Source of the DNA: an uncultured Clostridia bacterium
GTDB taxonomy: Bacteria > Bacillota > Clostridia > Christensenellales > Borkfalkiaceae
DNA: 13,019 nucleotides
Assembly (NCBI GenBank): GCA_947589335.1
Contig: CANPZH010000032.1
Coordinates: 1 to 13,019 of the forward strand
Direction of reading: 5' to 3'
The notes below the pieces were generated by a model. It made no database searches. It was not told the DNA's origin and saw only the letters and a list, made by a program, of their open reading frames with translations. Shown here one piece after another: positions 6,161-12,883 of the stretch (its first letter is position 1; each line of letters begins with the position of its first letter). The translations under genes and the position numbers were made by a program.

Positions 6161-7033
6161 ATGAACGAACGGTTTGAACTCAATAAAAATCTCGCGCAGA
6201 TGCTGAAGGGCGGCGTCATCATGGACGTCACGACCCCCGAGCAAGCGAAGATCGCCGAGGACGCGGGCGCATGCGCGGTCATGGCGCTCGAGCGGATCCC
6301 CGCGGACATCCGCGCGGCGGGGGGCGTCTCGAGAATGTCCGATCCCAAGATGATCAAGGGGATCCAGAACGCGGTCTCCATTCCCGTCATGGCGAAGTGC
6401 CGCATCGGGCATATCGCCGAGGCGCAGATCCTCGAGGCGATCGAGATCGACTACATCGACGAGAGCGAAGTGCTCTCCCCCGCGGACGACGTCTATCACA
6501 TCGACAAGACGCAGTTCAAGGTCCCCTTCGTGTGCGGCGCGAGGGACCTCGGCGAGGCGCTCAGAAGGATCGCGGAAGGGGCCTCCATGATCCGCACGAA
6601 GGGCGAGCCCGGCACGGGCGACGTCGTGCAGGCGGTGCGCCATATGCGGCTGATGATGAGCGAGATCCGCAAGGTCGTCGCCATGCGCGGCGACGAGCTC
6701 TATGAGGAGGCAAAAAATCTTCAGGTCCCCTATGAACTCGTGAAGTATGTGCACGAAAACGGCAAACTGCCCGTCGTCAACTTTGCGGCGGGCGGCGTGG
6801 CGACCCCCGCGGACGCGGCGCTCATGATGCAGCTCGGTGCGGAAGGGGTGTTCGTCGGCAGCGGGATCTTCAAATCGGGCGATCCCGCGCGCCGCGCCCG
6901 CGCCATCGTGCAGGCGGTGACGAATTACAACGATCCCAAGATCCTCGCGGAGCTCTCCGAGGACCTCGGCGAGGCGATGGTCGGCATCAACGAGCAGGAG
7001 ATCCGCATCCTGATGGCGGAGCGCGGCAAGTAA
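6161..7033 (+). CDS. pdxS: Pyridoxal 5'-phosphate synthase lyase subunit PdxS
   Basis: Makes PLP from ribose 5-phosphate (or ribulose 5-phosphate), glyceraldehyde 3-phosphate and ammonia in the DXP-independent vitamin B6 route. It is a (beta/alpha)8 barrel that forms dodecamers with PdxT. It has 290 residues, the normal length. MDVTTPEQAKIAEDAGACAV near the start, MAKCRIGH with the active-site lysine K79, MIRTKGEPGTG with the second lysine K147, and NFAAGGVATPADAALMMQLG are all family hallmarks; K79 and K147 correspond to B. subtilis K81 and K149. The stop and the pdxT start overlap in TAATG, which couples translation of the two partners. The gene has its own near-consensus promoter. Confidence 0.98.
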   Translation: MNERFELNKNLAQMLKGGVIMDVTTPEQAKIAEDAGACAVMALERIPADIRAAGGVSRMSDPKMIKGIQNAVSIPVMAKCRIGHIAEAQILEAIEIDYIDESEVLSPADDVYHIDKTQFKVPFVCGARDLGEALRRIAEGASMIRTKGEPGTGDVVQAVRHMRLMMSEIRKVVAMRGDELYEEAKNLQVPYELVKYVHENGKLPVVNFAAGGVATPADAALMMQLGAEGVFVGSGIFKSGDPARRARAIVQAVTNYNDPKILAELSEDLGEAMVGINEQEIRILMAERGK

Positions 7034-7617
7034 TGATCGGCGTCTTTGCCCTTCAGGGGGCGTTCATCGAACACGAGCATATGCTCTCCGAGCTCGGGGA
7101 ACCGTGGAAGGAGATCAGGCGGCGGGAACACTTTACCGACGGTCTCGACGGGCTGATCCTCCCCGGCGGGGAATCGACCGTGCAGGGCAAACTGCTCAAA
7201 GAGGAGGGGCTCTTTCTGCCCGTCAAGGCGGCGATCGAGGGCGGAATGCCCGTCTTCGGCACCTGCGCGGGCATGATCCTGCTCGCCAAAAAGCGGGCGA
7301 ACGATCCCAATTCCTATTTCGACGTGCTCGGCGTCACGGTCACGCGGAATGCGTACGGCAGGCAGCTCGGCTCCTTCCGGACCGATCTTGCCGTCAAGGG
7401 GATCGGGCAGTTCCCCGCGGTCTTTATCCGTGCGCCCTATGCGGACCGGGCGGAGGAGGGCGTGGAAGTCCTCGCCGAGACGGGCGGAAAGATCGTCGCG
7501 GCGCGGCAGAAAAACGTGCTCGCGACCGCATTTCACCCCGAACTGACGAGCGACTTGCGCTTCCACGCATATTTTGCGGAGATGGTGCGAAGATGGCAGT
7601 CAACTACGACAAACTGA
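7033..7617 (+). CDS. pdxT: Pyridoxal 5'-phosphate synthase glutaminase subunit PdxT
   Basis: Class I glutaminase that releases ammonia from glutamine and channels it to PdxS. It has 194 residues. The glutamine-binding PGGEST (45-50), nucleophile C78 in GTCAGM, and H168/E170 in FHPELT form the expected triad, matching B. subtilis C79, H170 and E172. The oxyanion region NAYGRQLGSF (106-115) is also intact. The start overlaps the pdxS stop by one base; GGAG at 7018-7021 serves as the ribosome site. The last 25 bases overlap queH. It is a soluble cytoplasmic partner of PdxS. Confidence 0.98.
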   Translation: MIGVFALQGAFIEHEHMLSELGEPWKEIRRREHFTDGLDGLILPGGESTVQGKLLKEEGLFLPVKAAIEGGMPVFGTCAGMILLAKKRANDPNSYFDVLGVTVTRNAYGRQLGSFRTDLAVKGIGQFPAVFIRAPYADRAEEGVEVLAETGGKIVAARQKNVLATAFHPELTSDLRFHAYFAEMVRRWQSTTTN

Positions 7618-8189
7618 TGCTCGGAGAGCTGGAGAGGGGAGCGGGGAAGAAGCTCCTCCTCCACAGCTGCTGCGCGCCCTGTTCGAGCTATTGCCTCACG
7701 CAGGTCGCGCCCGTCTTTCAGACGACGGTGTTTTATTACAACCCGAACCTCGACAGCCCTGAGGAGTACGAAAAGCGCAGGGCGGAGCAGATCCGTCTTC
7801 TGGACGAGACGGGGCTTGCGGCGTTCCTCGACGGCGGTTACTCCCCGGAGGAGTTCGAGCAAATCGCCCGCGGGTTCGAAGACGCCCCGGAGGGCGGCGC
7901 CCGCTGTATGCGCTGTTTTCGTCTCCGCCTCGGCCGCACGGCGCGGGAGGCGAAGGAGCGCGGGTTCGACTGCTTCGCCACGACTCTCACGGTCTCCCCC
8001 CTCAAGAATGCGGAGCTCATCAACGAGATCGGCTTCGCGCTCGGGCGGGAGTACGGCGTGACCTATCTTCCGAGCGATTTCAAGAAGCGGGACGGCTACC
8101 GGCGATCCGTCGAACTGTCGAAGGAGCACGGGCTGTACCGCCAGAACTATTGCGGCTGCAGATTCTCGAAGAGAGAGGGAACAACTTAA
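7593..8189 (+). CDS. queH: Epoxyqueuosine reductase QueH
   Basis: Catalyses the last step of queuosine synthesis, reduction of epoxyqueuosine to queuosine in tRNA wobble position 34. It is the non-homologous alternative to the cobalamin enzyme QueG. It has 198 residues, typical for the DUF208 family. Hallmarks: HSCCAPC (24-30), YYNPN (48-52), RCMRCFRLRL (104-113), FATTLTVSPLKN (128-139) and the C-terminal SKEHGLYRQNYCGC (176-189). The paired cysteines (C26/C27, C105/C108 and the last CxC) are those expected to bind the 4Fe-4S cluster and metal. I start at ATG 7593 because MAVNYDKL matches the family's length; this overlaps pdxT by 25 bases in another frame. It is probably co-transcribed with pdxST, though no metabolic link is obvious. 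Confidence 0.96.
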   Translation: MAVNYDKLMLGELERGAGKKLLLHSCCAPCSSYCLTQVAPVFQTTVFYYNPNLDSPEEYEKRRAEQIRLLDETGLAAFLDGGYSPEEFEQIARGFEDAPEGGARCMRCFRLRLGRTAREAKERGFDCFATTLTVSPLKNAELINEIGFALGREYGVTYLPSDFKKRDGYRRSVELSKEHGLYRQNYCGCRFSKREGTT

Positions 8190-8195
8190 AACAAA

Positions 8196-8230
8196 GCGGC
8201 GCGCCCCTCGCATTGCGAGGGGCGCGCCGC
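8196..8230. terminator. Strong hairpin between convergent queH and phospholipase gene
   Basis: A perfect 16-bp stem (8196-8211 with 8215-8230) has an ATT loop. Read on the minus strand it is followed by TTTGTTTTAAG, so it is a good intrinsic terminator for the minus-strand operon. On the plus strand no T-run follows, so for queH it is at most a weak terminator or an mRNA end-protecting hairpin. Confidence 0.85.
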
Positions 8231-8245
8231 CGTAACGGGCGGAAG

Positions 8246-9133
8246 TCAGTCGACGGGCTGTCCCGTCAGAAATCCGTTGCAAAAGTCCGCGCGGGGGAGC
8301 TGCCCCGTCTTCATCGCGCCGTCAAAGAGCGCCGAAAGCCGCACGCTCTCCGAGACGGCGAGGTGGAAGAGTTCGTCTGCGTCCCTTCCCCGCCCTCCCG
8401 AGAAGGCGGCGAAGCGCTCCCCGCCGAGATAGTCGGGCTCGGGAGTTTCCCGCGGATAGAGACGGGAGAAGAACCGCTTTGCATGGAAGAGCCGCTCGGC
8501 GCGCGCCCAACCCCTCTGGGCGCGGTAACAGCGCCCGTGGAAGGCCTTGAGATAGAGGGAAAAGTTTTTCACCCCGCGGCGGAAGCGGCTCTCCGTCACC
8601 TCCTCCCTTCCGAGCTTTTCGGCGAGATAGGCATAGAGCCGCAGAACGGCGCCCCCGCGCACGATCGCCTTCGGAGAGAAGGGGAACACATACTTCTCCG
8701 CGCTCTTTCCGCGCAGTTCCCGCAGGAAGAAGACGTCCCAGTCGTTCTCGATCTGCTGATGCTCGCGGCTGTCGCAGCGGCGCTCCTCGAGGAGACGGTA
8801 GACGAAGGGATGAAAGGCGGAATCGGCGGCATAGTGGGCGATATAGCCGAGGACATAGGCATAGGCGCGCTTTTCGGCGTCCGCGTCGAAGCGGATCCCG
8901 CCGCGGAGAGCGCCGAGAAAGAGGGAGAACACCTCATACACGCGGTTGCGGTGCAGATATTTCCCGAGGTTGTATTCGCTCTTATTCCCGATGCGGTAGA
9001 AGAAAAAGACGTCGGGCCCCTGCGCCCCGAGGAAGAATTCGTCGGGCGCAAACGAGACGGCCTCTTTTGCCGCCGAGGGGAAGAACGGCGCCGCCTCTTC
9101 GGCGACCAGTTGATGGGTGATACTCGAAGGCAT
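8246..9133 (-). CDS. Zinc-dependent phospholipase C family protein
   Basis: A 295-residue protein of the zinc-dependent phospholipase C / S1-P1-nuclease-like superfamily (Pfam Zn_dep_PLPC type). The metal-binding pattern is visible: H7 near the N-terminus (ITHQLVAEEA), D41 in FLGAQGPDVFFF, H61, H100 and D104 and H108 in GYIAHYAADSAFHPFVY, and H125 in EHQQIENDWD. There is no signal peptide or membrane helix, so unlike the secreted clostridial toxins it is likely cytoplasmic; the true substrate is unknown. It is the last gene of a minus-strand operon, 9 bases after yggS. No good Shine-Dalgarno precedes the ATG, consistent with coupling to yggS. Calling it a toxin would be unsupported. Confidence 0.85.
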   Translation of the reverse strand: MPSSITHQLVAEEAAPFFPSAAKEAVSFAPDEFFLGAQGPDVFFFYRIGNKSEYNLGKYLHRNRVYEVFSLFLGALRGGIRFDADAEKRAYAYVLGYIAHYAADSAFHPFVYRLLEERRCDSREHQQIENDWDVFFLRELRGKSAEKYVFPFSPKAIVRGGAVLRLYAYLAEKLGREEVTESRFRRGVKNFSLYLKAFHGRCYRAQRGWARAERLFHAKRFFSRLYPRETPEPDYLGGERFAAFSGGRGRDADELFHLAVSESVRLSALFDGAMKTGQLPRADFCNGFLTGQPVD

Positions 9134-9142
9134 ACCGTTATT

Positions 9143-9820
9143 TTATCCGTTTTGCGGAGATTTTATCTCCCGCGCTCCGAAAATTGCCGTACCGAGACGG
9201 ATCATGTTCGCCCCGCGGGAGAGGCAGAACTCCCAGTCTCCGCTCATGCCCATGGAGAGGAACCCGACGTCCGCGCTCTCCGCTCTTGCCCGTTCGAAGA
9301 GGGCGCGCATGCCGTCGCAAAGGGGGCGGAGCTCCTCCTCCCGCGCGATGGGCAGCACCGTCATGAAGCCCTTGACGCGCAGCCCCTCTAACTTGGAGAG
9401 CCGTCCGAGCGCCCGCATGCCTTCGGCGGGGGGATAGCCGCCCTTTGCAGCCTCCCCTCCGGCGTTGATCTCAATGAGGATCTCCGTCTCCGTCCCCGCC
9501 CGCAGGGACGCCCGCGCGATCTCCTCTGCGAGAGGATCGTTGTCCACCGATTGGATGAGGGAGACATTCCCTACGAGGTATTTGACCTTGTTCGTCTGCA
9601 GCCGTCCGATGAAGTGGCGGCGGCAGGGCAGGAGGAGCCCGCTCTTGTCGCGGAATTCCTGCGCGCGGTTCTCTCCGACGTCGGCGATCCCCGCACGGAT
9701 CGCGCGGTTGATCTCCTCGGGCGTGCGGGTCTTGGTCGCCGCGACGAGGGTGACCCGTTCCCCGAACGCGTTCCCCGCCGCAAGGCGGGAGAGCAGTTGT
9801 TTCACGTTATGTTCGATCAT
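9143..9820 (-). CDS. yggS: YggS family PLP homeostasis protein
   Basis: PLP-binding protein (PLPBP/PROSC/YggS family) that buffers pyridoxal phosphate and affects amino-acid pools; it has no established enzyme activity. It has 225 residues, a normal length. The PLP lysine is K30 in LVAATKTR. The conserved GENRAQEF, HFIGRLQTNK, QSVDNDPLA and C-terminal FLSMGMSGDWE and GANMIRLGTAIFG blocks follow in order along the alanine-racemase-like barrel. The start overlaps the upstream unknown membrane-protein gene by 14 bases, and the phospholipase-like gene follows 9 bases later. Its proximity to pdxS-pdxT, on the opposite strand, places PLP production and buffering within a few kilobases. In many bacteria yggS lies by sepF or proC; that context is absent here. 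Confidence 0.96.
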   Translation of the reverse strand: MIEHNVKQLLSRLAAGNAFGERVTLVAATKTRTPEEINRAIRAGIADVGENRAQEFRDKSGLLLPCRRHFIGRLQTNKVKYLVGNVSLIQSVDNDPLAEEIARASLRAGTETEILIEINAGGEAAKGGYPPAEGMRALGRLSKLEGLRVKGFMTVLPIAREEELRPLCDGMRALFERARAESADVGFLSMGMSGDWEFCLSRGANMIRLGTAIFGAREIKSPQNG

Positions 9821-10370
9821 CGCCGTACAGGATCCATTCGTTGCTCTTCAGAATGTCATGGAAGAGGGGAGAGCCCTCCGCCGCGCGGTAAAAGGGCCCC
9901 TGTACGAAGATCTGCTTGTGTTTGAGATCCGCGAGCAGGGGATAGGGGTATTTCCCGCCGCCGAGGAAGAAGAGACGGAGCCTCTCCTCCTCCGCTTCCG
10001 CAAGGCCGTACCAAAGGTGCCGTTTGAGCGCCTCCGCGTCCGCCTCTTTCGCATAGAATTCGATGAGATAGTCCTTTCTGTGCGCGGAGGGACGTCCGAC
10101 GCGCCGTTCATTGCCGAGATAGGTGATGTACACTTTCTCCGCATTCCCGGCGAGGGCGAGGAATTCGCTTCTGCGCTCCTTTTCGCGCCTTTCCCGCCTG
10201 CCGTTCATCGCTAAATTGAAGATGAGGTGGAAGAGATAGACGGGGAAGAGGGCGAGCATGAGATAGAGAAAGAGCTCCCTGTCCGTCCACAGCCAGGCGG
10301 CGAGCATGCCGAGGACGCCCACCGTCAGGACCGCGAGAATGATATAGAATACGGCGCCGAGCTTTTTCAT
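9807..10370 (-). CDS. Unknown two-helix membrane protein
   Basis: 187 residues; I do not recognise the family. Two hydrophobic helices lie at about 5-28 and 33-54. A strongly basic stretch follows (NGRRERREKERR, 56-67), which by the positive-inside rule puts the C-terminal domain in the cytoplasm. That domain (about 68-187) looks like a soluble alpha/beta fold, with alternating strands such as KVYITYLG, DYLIEFYA, RLRLFFLG and KQIFVQGPF. No catalytic motif is evident. The ATG is 4 bases after the argH stop, without a clear ribosome site, and the gene overlaps yggS by 14 bases, so translation is likely coupled on both sides. The operon position and base composition match its neighbours, so the gene is probably real. 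Confidence 0.8.
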   Translation of the reverse strand: MKKLGAVFYIILAVLTVGVLGMLAAWLWTDRELFLYLMLALFPVYLFHLIFNLAMNGRRERREKERRSEFLALAGNAEKVYITYLGNERRVGRPSAHRKDYLIEFYAKEADAEALKRHLWYGLAEAEEERLRLFFLGGGKYPYPLLADLKHKQIFVQGPFYRAAEGSPLFHDILKSNEWILYGDDRT

Positions 10371-10374
10371 GCGT

Positions 10375-11745
10375 TCAATGCTTTTTCAGCCGCCTGAGGA
10401 GGGAGGCGGCGCCCTGCGCCGAGGCCTTCCGGGAGGATCCGCCCACGCTGCCGCGCGCCTCGGCGGACGCGCGCGTCGTCACCGCCGTGAGGATGTCCTC
10501 CCCGAACAGCGGATTCACCGCCCGGAATTCCCCGAGCGTCAGACGGTCGAGCGTCTTGCCCTGCCCGAGGCAGTAGCGGACGAGCTTCCCGGTCGCGGCG
10601 TGCGCGTCGCGGAAGGGGACGCCCTTTCTCGCGAGATAGTCGGCAACGTCCGTCGCCGTCGCGAATCCGCCGCCCGCCGCCTCTGCCATGACGTCGTAGC
10701 GGAATTTCATCTTCCCGATCAGCGCGGTATAGATGGAGAGACAGGAGAGCAGGGTCTGTTCGGCGTCGAAGAGCCCCTCCTTGTCCTCCTGCAGGTCCTT
10801 GTCGTAGGCGAGCGGGATCCCCTTGAGCACGGTGAGGATCCCGACGAGGCTGCCGTACACCCTTCCCGTCTTCCCGCGCACGAGCTCGGGGATATCGGGA
10901 TTTTTCTTCTGGGGCATGATGGAGGAGCCCGTCGAGTATTCGTCGGGGATCTCCCAATAGCCGAATTCGTCGGAGGTGAAGAGAATGGTGTCCTCCGCAA
11001 GGCGGGAGAGATGCGCCATCGCAAGAGAGGCACAGAAGAGGTATTCCGCAACGAAGTCGCGGTCGGAGACGGCGTCCACGGAGTTTTGGGAGATCTCGGC
11101 AAAGCCGAGCAGCCGTCTCGTCATTTCACGGTCGATGGGGTAGGAAGTCCCCGCGAGCGCGGCGCTGCCGAGCGGCATCACGTTGACCCGCTTGCGGCAG
11201 TCCTCGAAGCGGGTGATGTCGCGCAGGAACATCTCCCCGTAGGCGTTGAAGTATTGGGAGAGGCTCAGCGGCTGCGCCTTTCTGAGGTGGGTGAACCCGG
11301 GGATCAGCGCATTGCCCTTGCGGGAGACGGCAAGCAGCGTCTCTATGAGCTGTTTCAAGGCGGCGATGACGCGGTCGATGCTGCCGCGCACATAGAGGCG
11401 GAAATCGGTCGCGACCTGGTCGTTTCTCGAGCGCGCCGTGTGGAGCTTCTTGCCCGCGTCTCCGATGCGGCGGACGAGCTCGTTTTCCACGAAGGAATGG
11501 ACGTCCTCCGCCCCCTCGACGGCGAGCGTGCCCGCCTCGGCGTCTTGAAGGATCGCGCGCAGTCCCTCGGCGATCGATTCCGCCTCCGTCTGCGGAATGA
11601 TCCCGCATGCGCCGAGCATGGTCGCATGGGCGACGGAAGCGGTGATATCCACCTGCAGAAGTTTTCGGTCGAAGGTCAGCGATTCGTTGAAGGCGTCCGC
11701 GTCTTCCGAGAGCGCCGCGGCGAACCTTCCTTCCCAGAGTTTCAT
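10375..11745 (-). CDS. argH: Argininosuccinate lyase
   Basis: Splits argininosuccinate into arginine and fumarate, the last step of arginine synthesis; a cytoplasmic homotetramer of the fumarase/aspartase superfamily. It has 456 residues, close to E. coli's 457. LWEGRF (3-8) is the usual N-terminus; HTARSRNDQ (102-110), FTHLRKAQP with catalytic base H153, and the signature GSSIMPQKKNPD (273-284) with the catalytic serine are intact. I start at the ATG ending at 11745, not at the upstream in-frame ATG at 11907, which would run back through the promoter into ruvC; GAGGAAG precedes the chosen start. argG, its usual partner, is not in the window. It leads the four-gene minus-strand operon. Confidence 0.98.
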   Translation of the reverse strand: MKLWEGRFAAALSEDADAFNESLTFDRKLLQVDITASVAHATMLGACGIIPQTEAESIAEGLRAILQDAEAGTLAVEGAEDVHSFVENELVRRIGDAGKKLHTARSRNDQVATDFRLYVRGSIDRVIAALKQLIETLLAVSRKGNALIPGFTHLRKAQPLSLSQYFNAYGEMFLRDITRFEDCRKRVNVMPLGSAALAGTSYPIDREMTRRLLGFAEISQNSVDAVSDRDFVAEYLFCASLAMAHLSRLAEDTILFTSDEFGYWEIPDEYSTGSSIMPQKKNPDIPELVRGKTGRVYGSLVGILTVLKGIPLAYDKDLQEDKEGLFDAEQTLLSCLSIYTALIGKMKFRYDVMAEAAGGGFATATDVADYLARKGVPFRDAHAATGKLVRYCLGQGKTLDRLTLGEFRAVNPLFGEDILTAVTTRASAEARGSVGGSSRKASAQGAASLLRRLKKH

Positions 11746-11772
11746 GGTCTTCCTCACTCGGATTTTTTCTTC

Positions 11773-11801
11773 ATTATACACGTTTTTCGGCGAAAAGGCA
11801 A
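11773..11801 (-). promoter_or_regulatory. Promoter for argH operon
   Basis: On the minus strand, the -35 TTGCCT (11796-11801) and -10 TATAAT (11773-11778) have a 17-base spacer, about 28 bases upstream of the argH start. It is divergent from the ruvC promoter. No match to an ArgR-type AT-rich box is obvious. Confidence 0.8.
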
Positions 11802-11822
11802 GCAATCCCGAGCCTTTGCTTG
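11799..11822. promoter_or_regulatory. Dyad joining the two divergent -35 boxes
   Basis: CAAGCAA (11799-11805) and its exact reverse complement TTGCTTG (11816-11822) are separated by 10 bases. Each arm overlaps one of the two divergent -35 boxes (argH and ruvC). This has the geometry of an operator that could control both promoters. It may also arise partly because both arms contain the TTG of a -35 box. Confidence 0.4.
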
Positions 11823-11848
11823 ACAAACCCGCCCGATTTGTATAAAAT
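11820..11848 (+). promoter_or_regulatory. Promoter for ruvC, probably leaderless
   Basis: A consensus -35 TTGACA (11820-11825) is followed after 17 bases by -10 TAAAAT (11843-11848). An alternative -10 TATAAA (11841-11846) has a 15-base spacer. Either would place the transcription start within about 2 bases of the ruvC ATG at 11855. Confidence 0.75.
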
Positions 11849-11854
11849 AAACTT

Positions 11855-12352
11855 ATGATCATTCTGGGAGTCGACCCCGGGATCGGCACAATGGGATACG
11901 GCGTCATCGAAAAGGACGCCCGCGGAGATTGCCGCGCCGTGGATTACGGCGTCATCAAGACGCCGCCGGACGAAAATCTCGCCGTGCGGCTGTGCATCCT
12001 TGAGGACGGGGTCAACAAACTGTTTGAAAAATTTCATCCCGTAGAGGCGGCGATGGAGGAGCTGTTCTTCTCCAAGAACATCACGACGGGCATTGCGGTG
12101 GCGCATGCGCGCGGGGTGATCCTCATGACGTGCAGCAAACATTGCGGCAGGATCTACGAATACACGCCCAACCAGATCAAGCAGGCGCTCACGGGATACG
12201 GCAGGGCAGACAAGGGGCAGATGCAGCGCGTCGTCGCCTCCCATCTGCGCCTTCCCTCCATTCCCCGCCCGGACGACGCCGCCGACGCGCTCGGCGTTGC
12301 ACTCTGCCACGCCTTCACGAGCCGCTTTGCGAACATGTTCGGGATCAAATAA
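11855..12352 (+). CDS. ruvC: Crossover junction endodeoxyribonuclease RuvC
   Basis: Resolves Holliday junctions by paired cuts; it acts as a dimer with the RuvAB branch-migration motor. It has 165 residues (E. coli 173). The N-terminus IILGVDPGIGTMGYGVI fixes the start, and the acidic catalytic set is complete: D7, E68 (AAMEELFF), D141 and D144 (DDAADAL). The DNA-binding region YTPNQIKQALTGYGRADKGQM is intact. No Shine-Dalgarno precedes the ATG, and the promoter -10 is only 6 bases upstream, which suggests a leaderless mRNA. ruvA and ruvB, commonly next, do not follow within the 667 bases seen; repeats fill that space. It is divergent from argH. Confidence 0.97.
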   Translation: MIILGVDPGIGTMGYGVIEKDARGDCRAVDYGVIKTPPDENLAVRLCILEDGVNKLFEKFHPVEAAMEELFFSKNITTGIAVAHARGVILMTCSKHCGRIYEYTPNQIKQALTGYGRADKGQMQRVVASHLRLPSIPRPDDAADALGVALCHAFTSRFANMFGIK

Positions 12353-12402
12353 CTGCTTTCGGACGGTTGCACCTCATACGTTATTCCGACGACCGTCTTC
12401 CT

Positions 12403-12557
12403 TACGTCATGTTGAGCTTGTCGAAACATGACGTATTTGGGAACGCATTCCCCCCACGTCATTCCGACGACCGAAGGGAGGAGGAATCTGAGGCCGAGAT
12501 TCCTCGCGGACAATCCATTCACACTCCGTATATGCCTTTTCGGCTCGGAATGACGTA
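12403..12557 (+). repeat. Composite TACGTCAT repeat, tandem copy 1
   Basis: It begins with a 33-base palindrome (12403-12435) with 11-bp arms TACGTCATGTT and AACATGACGTA. After a 20-base C-rich spacer comes a long element (12456-12557) with 12-bp arms ACGTCATTCCGA and TCGGAATGACGT enclosing CCGAAGG/CCTTTTCGG and an inner 9-bp hairpin GAGGAATCT/AGATTCCTC. Copy 2 starts exactly 187 bases later. Confidence 0.88.
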
Positions 12558-12589
12558 TTAAATAGGGCGGAGCGGAATGATGTTCTTAA

Positions 12590-12744
12590 TACGTCATGTT
12601 GAGCTTGTCGAAACATGACGTAATTGGAACGCCGTCCCCCCCACGTCATTCCGACGACCGAAGGGAGGAGGAATCTGAGGCGGAGATTCCTCGCGGACAA
12701 TCTATTCGCACTCCGTATGTACCTTTTCGGCTCGGAATGACGTA
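12590..12744 (+). repeat. Composite TACGTCAT repeat, tandem copy 2
   Basis: It has the same order and spacing as copy 1: the 33-base palindrome (12590-12622, identical), then the long element (12643-12743). Differences are scattered substitutions and small indels (for example GAGGCGGAG for GAGGCCGAG in the loop, and ATGTACC for ATATGCC), while the arms are unchanged. The 32 bases between copies are not clearly a third element. Confidence 0.88.
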
Positions 12745-12760
12745 TTCCCTCCATCTTGGC

Positions 12761-12813
12761 GCCCCCTTGAGGGGGAGCTGTCGCGAACGAAGTGAGCGAC
12801 TGAGGGGGTGTCG
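12761..12813 (+). repeat. CCCCTTGAGGGG-type element, plus orientation
   Basis: The head is GCCCCCTTGAGGGGGAGCT, then the inner stem GTCGC (12780-12784) and GCGAC (12796-12800) around GAACGAAGTGA, then TGAGGGGGTGTCG. It shares its plan with 2745-2797 and, inverted, with 12824-12873. Confidence 0.8.
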
Positions 12814-12823
12814 TCATTTTTGT

Positions 12824-12873
12824 AACACCCCTTTCGGCTCACTACGTTCGCCACTTTCCCCTCAAGGGGACAG
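12824..12873 (-). repeat. CCCCTTGAGGGG-type element, minus orientation
   Basis: On the minus strand it reads TGTCCCCTTGAGGGG, then a GTGGCGAACGTAGTGAGCC hairpin region, then GAAAGGGGTGTTA. It lies head-to-head with the preceding copy, about 10 bases apart. Confidence 0.8.
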
Positions 12874-12883
12874 CAAGAAAAAT

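Noticed and set aside
8246..9133. A secreted alpha-toxin-like virulence factor
   Set aside because: No signal peptide, no C-terminal membrane-binding domain, and an operon of housekeeping genes.
12403..12435. TGACGTCA-like CRE site or a specific regulator operator in the TACGTCAT ends
   Set aside because: The motif is the end of a repeat family seen many times in intergenic debris, so a dedicated operator is not supported.
12130..12561. A 143-codon open frame overlapping the end of ruvC and the repeats
   Set aside because: Its first half is ruvC in another frame and its second half is repeat translation.
12403..12744. CRISPR array
   Set aside because: Only two long, imperfect, palindromic units; no short identical repeats with unique spacers and no cas genes.
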